Shown piece after piece: positions 1 through 10,900 of a stretch of 23,272 bases of DNA. Numbering within the stretch: the first letter of the stretch is position 1; every line of letters begins with the position of its first letter. Origin of the DNA: Choristocarpus tenellus KU-1152. Its lineage: Eukaryota > Phaeophyceae. The notes beneath the pieces are model-generated. The model did not search any database and was not told where the DNA came from. It saw nothing but the letters and a program-made list of their open reading frames with translations. The DNA lies in NCBI GenBank assembly GCA_964200185.2, contig CAXNAD020000254.1, forward strand, positions 1-23,272, given 5' to 3'. The position numbers and the translations under genes are program-made.

Positions 1-1806
1 CTTTTTTAAGACCGTTTTTGCAAAACAACCATCCTCGTAGTCCCGCTCCATCCCCAATTTTGAAAATCCTCTGTTCTATGTGCACCAATAATTGAAGGAT
101 CCACCCAAGTAAACAAGAATGGGACATATATTTATCTCTTCATAAAGATTTCTTGCACTGAGTGCCCCTCACGTTCAGTACATAATATGATGTCAAGTGT
201 CGAGAAGATCAAGATTGAATGGTTGATGGTGCCATGCACAAGATATATGCTTCTTAATGGGACACCCAGGAAGGAGAGAGGAATGAAGTGAATAGCTCGC
301 TTTCAAATAAATCTTATTATGCGAGATTACGCACAGGCAAGCAATATCTGATGGGTGAGTCACACTCACTGACATTACTATGAATCTATCAAATTCCAAT
401 ACTTACACCCCTCTTACACCAAGAGGGCAGGACATTTCGTCAGCCAAAGCCGATATACAGAAGCCACCATGTGAAAGGAGAAGTGGACACCCAAGCACAT
501 CTTCAAAACCACAAAAACCTTAGACCTTGCTGATGGTGATGCTTTCACCTCATTGGCTTGCACCATTACCCCTTCAATGCCTAAACACACTCTGAAGGTT
601 TCATCAATCTGCAGTCATGCAGGAAGGGGACGAGATCCTAAGAGATCAATTCCTCACATGGTTTGCACCACAATCACTGGTCTCATCCCCCATGTATCCC
701 AATCGTCTCCATGCTTCCCTGCCCCTCAAAATGTAGCAAAACAAAACACTGCGGCAACAAATGAAATTTAAAGAAAAACTAATATGTAAGATGGAAAAAC
801 AATACTTCCGGTCGACTGACTTCTGTACCAACAATACTTCAAATAAACAGAACACACAAGTGAGTGCTGGCCCAGCATTTTTAGATTGCCTATTGCTCAA
901 CCCTGTGATAGAACAAGTACAGGAAGAAGAATATAAAAAAAACAGCCCTTCTCAACACATCTACCTGCTGGATTGTCTGCTCCTACACGTGTCACCTCCT
1001 CTCATCTCTCTCCTCCCCTCTCTTCACCTCATACCAGCGTCCTTGACTAGGTGGCACAGTCTGCAATGCAACCCCCCATCTTGAGATTTTTCATAATGCT
1101 CTCCTCCTGCACTGACCCTCACCTCATGGTACTATTCTCTCTGCCTACTAGGAATTACAAAAAAAAGAACCCACAGAGCTAAGCAAGTATGCATTGTACC
1201 AAAACCGGAATAAATGTAATATCGTCAACACAACACCACCACAGCCAGGCTATGATACGAAATAGATACCAACAGTCCAATCAATCAACCGAATCACCCG
1301 AAGTGCACATCAATCGACTGTATTGCCATGACACAACACAAAAGAAGCGAAGAGGTAAAATCAAGCAGAACATTCCCTTCACTTCTGCCCTCGAATATCG
1401 TTTCAACCCCATATAATTACCTTCACACTCTTAAACCGAATATTACCAACGATCACCAAGTCAAACTCCTGCCGCCCTCCCCATCAAAAACTTCACTCTA
1501 AAGTACAGAGTGGCAATCCAAACACCCTACCCACCCCAAAAACAGACTATTTCGGGCACCCAAATGCATCTGTCGTGGTTTCTCTACTTCTTCCTCCTCC
1601 TCTCCTTACCCCCCACCACGAGTCTATCAGAAGAGGTTTTAAAAAAGCATGTATGCCTTTACAAAAGAAAGAATAAATAAAACCAACTACTTCAAAGACA
1701 ACAGACGGTTCAAAGGACAGGGTAGGGAGGCAGGGAAGGATGAAGTTGAGTAGCACTTGTGGGGGCCAATTGGAGGGGAGGCAGGGAAAAGCGGCAGGAG
1801 CATGGG
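1..1806. other. Downstream flank of MO25-like gene, no gene recognised
   Basis: I find no convincing coding exon here. The open frames are short, share no family motif I recognise and lack paired splice signals. The plus strand is A/C-rich, like the introns of the minus-strand gene next door, so transcription of that gene (its 3' UTR), or of another minus-strand gene, may continue into this stretch. I saw no AATAAA on the minus strand (TTTATT on the plus strand) downstream of the MO25 stop codon, so the poly(A) site cannot be placed. Confidence 0.6.
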
Positions 1807-1959
1807 TCATGCGTGAGTTCCTTCCTTCACTGACGCTGTGGTTGCCGCTGCATGCTGCCGGCTTCCTTCATCCCTGGAAGTGCTGGACTGGTCTCCGTCA
1901 GTGAGCTGAGACAGTGTGTTGGTCAGGAGTATCTTTTCCTCCTTGAACTGCTCATCATC
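1807..1959 (-). CDS. MO25-like gene, coding exon 8 (C-terminus and stop)
   Basis: The exon opens after an acceptor ending GCGCAG and reads DDEQFKEEK, the counterpart of the family EDEQFNDEK block. About 30 residues of hydrophilic Ser/Thr/Ala/Gly-rich tail follow (res. 319-348), ending in GTHA and a TGA stop at 1809-1807. The tail runs past the usual MO25 C-terminus and is not conserved in the homologues I know. The exon begins in phase 0, which fixes the donor of exon 7: the competing GTAAGG site there would put a stop right after the junction. Confidence 0.9.
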   Translation of the reverse strand, partial: DDEQFKEEKILLTNTLSQLTDGDQSSTSRDEGSRQHAAATTASVKEGTHA

Positions 1960-4900
1960 CTGCGCAGCGGACAGATGAAGAAAAATTGAAATATTGTTTT
2001 TTTTTTGGCAATTTCATCGACTTTCAAACACATCCTTGTCTCATCAAACAGTACTATATAGTGTACCATCCTGAGATATTCCTTGGTAAATTTCAAGGAC
2101 TAGGATACATATTTTCTTGGAGTAAAGAACAAAATTATAGTTCTGTACCATCAAACAAGGATTAATAGTGCTGTTCTTAAATAAAATCTGAGCTCCTACA
2201 GCAACACCTGTACTTGAATGTATTATCACAAGCACTAATCAGAAAGGAACCATGATGTCGCATTGAAACCTCCCCTACTCCCCCAACGTAAAATAATACA
2301 TCAGACTTTGAAGTGCTTTATAATATTATTTATTGCATCGCTTACTCACTGTACATTACAGCCAATAGCATGGAGCAATCTTCTTTCCACACTCTGGCTT
2401 TCCCCTCTCTTTATCAAAACCTCAATCAACCCCAATCCACCCCCACCTCCTAATGCCTGGCAAAGCCAAAAAACACCACCTGACCTTACTGTTGTGGAAG
2501 TTCTCAAGGTAGGCAATGAGCTTGGTCTTGTTCTTCACTAAAATCTTGGTGACCTCCGGTGGCTTCTTAGGGTTCGCCACAAACACCTGCATCATCACCA
2601 CCACAGGAACACAAGAACAAACACACAACACAATATCAGTCCAGGGGTGAACACAGGGCTCCATATTGTGATGGGATACCATCAGAAACTACACCAAAAT
2701 TATGTTACCAGTTTCTTCCACAGTCCAATAGTGCCGCTGAATAAAGGATATATACATCCCTGGAGGGGATAGGGTGCCCCTGCAATGACCAGCCTCGCCA
2801 GTAACAAACTTGCTTGTGGAATTCACTGAGTCATCCCCAATTCTCTCATACTTTATTTCAACTATATGATGTCCTCAGTGCCTTGTAAAATAGTACTCTT
2901 CAATTAACTGAAATATGCCCCACGATCTCTCTCACATTATTGCATACATGCAAGAATTCTACTATCTCCATTTACATGTATTATTTTCCTCTTTTCCCTT
3001 GTTTGTCAACAAAGATCCAAACCATCTGGATTGAATAGAAAAAGTTGAACCAACACATTGTAAGAATGGCCTTGACGTGTCGCCAAAATCAAGCACCTCA
3101 AGAGGTGAACATCTAGGCTGATAGTATAATGGACAAGGAAAAAAATCTAAGTTCGTACAAAATGACTGCTACAACAAAAATAATGATCTAATTCCGTCCT
3201 AACACACACACCTGCTACTAAAAACAAGTGAAACTCAACTTGATGGAGAACCTACTTGCAATAGTGAGAAATATGATGGAGGCGCCAGATCATAAAATAT
3301 TTTATAATTGATAGACAAGCAATTTATCAAATGAAACCTAGTCATCTCAGCAATCGCATTTTGCAAATAACTTATTTTGAAAGAGTAAAATTAGAGTGGC
3401 TTAATCCTCTGAGGAAATGATTCGTTTGAATTCCAAAATGATTCATTCGAATCCAAACTTTCCCACAGCAATTTTCTTCCGAAATTGTTTGATTTCTTGG
3501 GAAGATGATATCATTCTATTTCAGTTGATAAAATGTTTATTTATTAGTTTGTTTGGAAGATGATATGAAATTATATCAAAACCCACTTTTGACCTAGAAG
3601 TCAATAAAAATAGGTTATATCTAGATTACAGCAATACATAATTTAAAAAAAATCATTCTTAAGCATTCAAAGAGTCACCTCACGGAAGGAGGACAATAAC
3701 GTAACCACTTCGGTAGTGAAATTAATTCTCTACATGCAACACTGCTGGTTAAATCTGTTCCTCACTCAATGCCTCACCCACTAGTACTAAAGCATCCCCT
3801 TCCCTTACCCCCCCTCACCCTGTTCCAAGTCTCGCACACCTCGCCTCATACCATTATTACGCAGTCATCTGACACTAACATTCCTATTTTTCTTTCCTGG
3901 CATGAGACTTTTGGCAACAAGAACTAACAACGAAAAATAATGCTTGGAAGCAACCCTAGCACCACTCGGAGCTGAGAGTGGCCATAACAAACTTCACATC
4001 TCAGACCACGGCCCCAAAGGGGGGTAGGTCAAGCATTAAAAAAAAACTACAAAAATACCATCATGTCAACGTAGACAGCCAGCACTAACATTCCCAGAGC
4101 TGGGCGTCACCTCAGACCTGAGAGAGTCAGGTCCTCCATACTCCAAAACAAGTATAAATTCATTCGCTTCACTCATCAACCTGCACCTTTGACGGTACAT
4201 AACCAACAAACAAAACTTTTCCCTACAATTGCCTCGCTCATGCCAACAAAAACCAGAAGCAGGGCAAAATTGATGAAAAAAAAATACTTATTCATACTTG
4301 TTAACGACCTATATGTGAAACCAGAACACCCTACTACACTTCGCAAAGATACCGCACAAAATTAAAATTCAGTTTGAAAAAAAAAGAACAAAAAAATAGT
4401 TCTTGGTAATGTAAAAACTACTCAAATGGATGACAAAAAAATTCCAACAAAAGAAAAGACACAATTGTGATGGGCTTTCATAGCATTTGTAATGAAAAAA
4501 AAGGTGAAACTAACCTTGAAAACGTGGAAGGCTTCATATTGGATGTTGGGGCTCTTGTCCCTCAGCAGGTTCATCATCATCTTCAGGTTCTCCTTATCCT
4601 GATCAAGACCAACACGAACGCAAACAAACATACCCATTCAATTCAAATTGAGCAGAGCAGAGCAAAATTAAAAAATAAAACAAAAAGATAATATAAAAAA
4701 TAAAATAGTGGTGTGGGTTCGAATGACAAATAAAGAAGCAATTGGGAGGGTGATGGAGGGGGATTTCCAATCTCTTTGTGAAAATATCATCAATTCCATC
4801 ACACAGAGAATGCTCCGAATCAAACAGTCAAGTGAATAAAAAAAAAATCAAGACATAAGTTTCAGTCAACTGCAATAAACTGGCATGTGTGCCAATCATC

Positions 4901-7900
4901 GCAGAAAGCTCCAAGCACCACAATCTATTCTTAGCCAGGAGGACAAGTAGGGAACAACTCCAATCAAACCCTTCAATCTCTACGCCAATTACCCTTTGAA
5001 ATCAAAATGAATTGTGATATTGCAAAATAATGCGTATGATTCACAATGAAACACTTACACAGACATCATGCATCAGGTGTTGAAACAACATATAGGTTGG
5101 GGTCATAAAAAACAGTCAGGCAAGTCTTTCCACAATGCAACCGTACTCGTGTCCAAGTAGCAGTGGCGAAACCTCCAACAAATTGATTGGTACATGTAAT
5201 CAGGTGGGTATCAATCAAGGAGGACTTATTTTTTCTCCATGGTCTCATTTTTCCATAGACTTCTAATGAGGGGGTTGTAACTTCATCCATATATCTAGTT
5301 GCCTCAACCTCAACAACCCCAGCAAGGTACACCTTGACACACGAAATGGAGACCCTGAGTCAGCAAACCTTAGGAGCAAACACGCGCTTAGAAAACAATT
5401 GCCTTTTCTATCCTTTCAGGCAGAGCCAAACTCACAGTCGGAGCCATAAATAAGAAGAAAATACTAAGTTAACCGAGCAGGTGCTGAGAAATAAATAAAT
5501 AAGAAGCACTATGAAGCAGAAGAGACGTTCAAGTTTGTGCTTCAACTCCTTAGATTAAACAACTGCATAGTGGAAGAAAAATAAATACATGCATGTATGT
5601 ATTATGTATTGCAGAGGTATTTCTCAACCAATTCCTCATGATCAACTCACAAAATCATCCATACACATCATGAACACATCTCGAGCGCACCATACAAAAA
5701 CAAGGGTATTACTTTGACCCAATCTCCAACCAATCAAGTCCAAAAAGAAGGGTGACCTTGGATAGGAACAATCTGAACAACTCAAAGGAGGGAGGCGGTT
5801 TGTTACAAAAAAATAATAATAAATAATAATAATAAAAAATAATAACAAAAAATAAGTGATTGATTGATTGATTGAACAAAGTTCTATTTGTTGCCAGCTA
5901 ATGGAGTGATTTCACAACATGGCAGCAATATCATGGGGTCCTCACCTGTATGTATCGGATCATTACTGCAAAGTTAGTTCGATCCAGCAATAACTCTCCC
6001 AGAAGCTTGAGGGACTGTCTCCTTGTGACATAGTTTGTGGATTTTAGGAGCACATTGTACTTCTCAAACACAGTATCGAATTTCTCTGACAAGAACTGCA
6101 GGAAAATAGTGTTTTTGATAATTTTGTATCAAGGAGAGAGGTGGGTAAGATAACTCATTATGTGTGTGTTAGCAGCATATGTGCCTCCAATGATTATGAG
6201 TGTGTGGGTGAATGGACATTGAAGCATCCAAAACAACCTATGTTTATAGGATAGAAAATTGCAACATATCTGTACAGTATCAATAGTCCTAAGGGGCAAC
6301 ACAACTCAACTTGACACAAAAACAAATGCAGAGAAATGTCAGGGTGTACAGCCCCTAGTTGTGTACCAATGCATATTTCAAGATTTTGCAGGCATGAAGC
6401 AATTCTCACAACTCTTGCATAAGAAGGGCTGATGGCCACACAGTCATGGAAGGTCGGGTGTACTCCATGTCCCAAAAGGCACAATCAGACTAGTTCAGGT
6501 GTACCAAACCACAGGAACATGAACTCCTGGTAATTACCTTCCTACCAAATTGCACAAGCTTTCAAGTCACAGTCACACCTATTTTTTTCTGCATTCACAT
6601 CATATCCCTAAACATTTAACACTATTTATCAAATGGTGGAAAATTCCTCAGTGCAATGAGAAAAGAGTTCGGGGGGAGGGGGGGGGGATGTAAAGAGGAG
6701 GGACAAATGACATCCAATCCAATCAAAGGTGTCTTGCGCACACTTGTCCAAGGAAACTAAGCAGAGTTGGTATCACAAATTGAGGCGTCTTTGTTCATGT
6801 CTAGTACAGTAACAACATATATTCTCACCTCAGAAGCAACCTGTTTGTTGCGAGTGAGAAGGTCTCGGAGGGTCAAAAAAGCATCACTTGCCACATCAAA
6901 GTTTGGTAAGTGCACGTACTGTACATGCATGAAGGCAGAAACATAACATGGAGTGAGAAGGGGAAGTATTGTGGGGAAGGAATCAGACCCAAAGGGTATA
7001 CACAAAGGATTTCTGAGAGCAAGAAAGATACAGCTCTATTAACAACAACACATCAATGCGAGCTGTGACAAAATGAAAAAAGACTGGGCTCAAGGGGAGA
7101 CATATATCAACAAAGGCAGCAGTACAAGGGCGAACACACGAGGTAAACGCATGTTGACTGTAACACAAAGGCAAAGGATTTACTACAGTACCAAAGGCAT
7201 GAACTTGGTAAAAAAATCTTGCGTGACGTAAGCGTTGACAGTGAAGGTATAACTTTCCTGGCAACAAGTCACTTTTTACATATTGCAGCAGAAAAATGAT
7301 TATCTCACTTCCAGTGAGGTCATCTGCTAACACAACAGTTGGAACCCCCAATCCTATACTTCAAACCTTGATTGGGACATGCATGAGGTACATACATCCT
7401 CAACAAAAAAAAATCATACAACAAAGAGCAAAAAACAACTTATTATCATTCTGCACAAGAAATCCTCATGTTGGTAAGAGATGCATGAAGTTCAATGGCG
7501 GAACCAACCATGATGAGGACTTTCTCTTCCACACTCTACACCACTTACAACCAACCTGTGTTGAACAATATCCTATTGTTCTGATTGAAACAATACCCAG
7601 TGCACACCCCTTTAGCACAATATATGCCCAGGTGCAATGGTTGATGCCACTACAAAAATAGAAACACAACACAGATTATAACAGTGCAGTCACCTAGGAA
7701 AAAAGGAGTCCCACCAGCACCACAACGCTGTCATCAATAATGTAGATAATGCAGGATTGTGCACAAAAGCATATAATAGAAAACTCATCACATGTTCTAG
7801 ATCGAGTGATGTTGCCATTGGACTCACAACCTGCTCAGTCAACAGTTACAACTAACAACTCTTCAATAGAGTTGAGAAAACGGGCACAACACACAACACC

Positions 7901-10900
7901 TCCCATCCAATGCATGCCTTGGACCATCTCTTTTCTAGCTTGCCAGAAACACATGGAAACCAACCAGGATATCACATGTTACACAGGTTTATGACCTGCA
8001 AGTGCACCAAGTGCACCACTCAACCAAAACATAGACGATGTTGCTTTATCCCCAGCAGCACAAGGAGCATTCGTAAGGCCACCTCCACATTCAATCTGTC
8101 CACGCACAATCCCGGGTTGTTCATACCCATGGCACACTAGAGCTACCATACCAAGTGCTCAGTACTTGCAAGTTTTGAACAATCTCATGCAAAGCACACA
8201 GGATGTATATGCAGAAACAATCATGTTCATCATTTTTTGGGAGTCCAGTTCAACACCATTTAGTACGCAATTTCATCTCTCCAACTACTGTGTCATTTTT
8301 CACTAGGAACTATTCGCAGCCAACAGATGCATTCTTAATACCAACTCAACACATCAACCTTGTCATCAAGATACCACTGAAAAAAGGGTCCTTCCATCTG
8401 ATCACAGTATAATACTATCAACTGTGTCTATAAAATACAGCCAAATAATTCTATCGAAAATCTCGATGTCCCCATGTGCAATCCACACAAACATGTACAG
8501 AACACAAGCAGATCGTTCAAAGGTTGGGCAGTCCTTCGGTTGAAAGGGAGCACACAAGGACCGTATAGCCACCGTCATTTTGCTTGGCACCATGATGAAC
8601 CGAAATCGTTCTTGGCAGATTGCAGGGCCATTGAAAGGCCATGCCCACATCGTTTTCTGCAAAGATTATGATCATCACCATCTCCCACTCTACCTTGTCA
8701 TTTCGCAATTATCTAATACATTCTACACACGACAACGGACAGCTTTTTGGTTTTTCGATCATATCATCATAATCCATCACCAATTCAGAACGGTACTCAA
8801 CAGTCAAAATCGGTATAGACAACTTGGAACAGAAAACAAAAACATACATCGTATTGTCACAAAATCCAAGAACATACAAATGCCACTGTACGCACCTGGT
8901 CAAAGAACAGCCACAGTGTCTCATCGTAGAGGGTCATACGAGCCAGGGCTTCATACCGGACACACTCCCTCAGCATGGCACCACCATGGAGGGCAATGTC
9001 AGTGTTTCCATATGCCCCAATCATATTTTTTACCATGAGAGGTTCCTCCTCCACATAGTGCACAAAGCCCTCAATGTTCTTCCGCACCAGATTGTTGAAG
9101 ATCTGTTTTGTTCAAGTTTTTTACGGATGTTTTTTACATTATCTGCATGCAGAAAAGGGGGGCTAAGTGATGCTTACACAGCAAGTAGACGATACATACA
9201 TATATGTAGTCCTTAGCTCAGAAAAACCTGGTGTAGCGGTTACTGCCTTCAAAGTGTGTTCATCAGGAAACGTGTGATTTGTCCAACTTCTTTGAGCAGC
9301 TTGTCTTAAAGTGACTGATGCACTCCACCGAACAAACAGCAAGGAGGTTGACACAAGGTCATTATTATCTGAACGAAAAAAACACCACACATGTAAGTAT
9401 CCTTACGGATGTATATATACACATGTATTACATTTCATACCTCCGTGGAGTCTTCATTGTCCGCCTCAGAACTTGAGGTAGTGGGGTTGTGAGGGGGGAG
9501 CAGTCACATTGGCAAGGAATCATTAAAGCAGTCGAGAACAAAAAATCATCAAACCACACATCCAATCCTCAGGAAAGGGATTGCTCACTAAAACAAAGAG
9601 GACACTGAGCAGTGCCTCACTGGTTATCCCTTTACACAACTTCATCCACAAGAGCCACAGACAAGCACAAACATACCCTCAAGCAACAAAATACAAATGT
9701 TCAGAATTCTGGACACACATTAGGAGAGTGACTCTTGTACAAGGTGGAACTACCTTCATGCCGAACAGATAATTTCACTGAGTAGCCCTAGAAGCGATGC
9801 CATGCAACACTATTGTACAAAATTACATAAATATGCGCATATACCACCCTTTTAACACAACTCACAAGGTAAACATGAGGTAAGGACTCTCTCCACATCT
9901 TAAGGGTCTCAGTACACACAAATTAAATGCATCAACAAGGAACTCACATGAAGGCTGCCTGTTATCAATATCACCAAATGCTACAAACCAAATCTAGACT
10001 CTAGACTCTCTGGTTTCGACCAACTAAACGTTTCGTAAATTGAGCAGTCAGCATGACTAAAGCCAACCTTTGGTAGACAATTGCTCTGCTTTAATATAAA
10101 TCAAATATTGAAACATGTTAGTCAAAGTTCACCTACCAATAGAAATGAGGAAATTGGATGCTGCTACTTTTATCACTTAAATCTCAACAAAAAATGAGAT
10201 AAAGATGCAGCAGTTCACCGATACATCATACCAAAGGGTGGTCCCAAAATGATTGAGGGGTGGAGGACACTGCATAGAAAGCAACAACTAGACGAACAGA
10301 TAGCACCTACACCTCGTTTCTCCTCACATCAAGCCAAATGATGCATTCCCCACATCCAATACATTTTGTCGTAGTGTGGTTCCAAACTGACCAAGGGGTA
10401 GGTAGGGACACAACGCAAGAAGGAACAACTAAACCAATAGACGATCTACACATCACATTTAGTCAACATGATGTATTCCCTCTGCAACCTGCTCTACCCC
10501 CATCAATATTGGCATAAATCAGACCAAATCAACCCCAAAAGGTGGGGAAATACAGAAAGGTAACTACAGCATGTTCCACATGTCTATCGCTCTGACCTAG
10601 CACTCAATTCCAAATGGGGTTGTTGCTGATGCTGTACACTGTATTCCCCTGTAGCCATGCCGGTAGTGTTTTACATACTCCAGGCAACCAGACCAAGGAC
10701 ACCACACCCCATACCCTGTCACCAGACACCCCCTCTAAATTTTAGATTGGGCATTATTAACACTCTATCACATGCCAGAAAATATCAACACAGCCTACCT
10801 AAGATGTAATAATGCGGTCAAAGCCAATAGGCCCATTACAATCTCTGTGGTGGACACATGATCATCGCAACTTGATAGAAATGCAGTGCTAGCCTTAACG

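Noticed and set aside
1655-1690. AATAAATAAAA as a poly(A) signal
   Set aside because: It is on the plus strand, whereas the adjacent gene is on the minus strand, so it cannot serve that gene.
2485-2490. GTAAGG as the donor of MO25 exon 7
   Set aside because: It fits the general consensus better than GTCAGG, but joining it to exon 8 gives an immediate in-frame stop; GTCAGG gives a perfect family match.
4716-4725. GGTTCGAATG resembling a tRNA B box
   Set aside because: No matching A box upstream, and the flanking poly(A)-rich DNA cannot form a cloverleaf.
7296-8140. Plus-strand frames, including a Cys-rich stretch (CKCTKC) resembling a retroelement integrase zinc finger
   Set aside because: The His-Cys spacing and downstream integrase core motifs are absent, and the frame breaks repeatedly; I could not support a transposon call.
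8580-9038. 152-codon plus-strand frame near MO25 exon 3
   Set aside because: It overlaps exon 3 antisense; the minus-strand frame carries the conserved [11 protein letters not shown] block, while the plus frame matches nothing.
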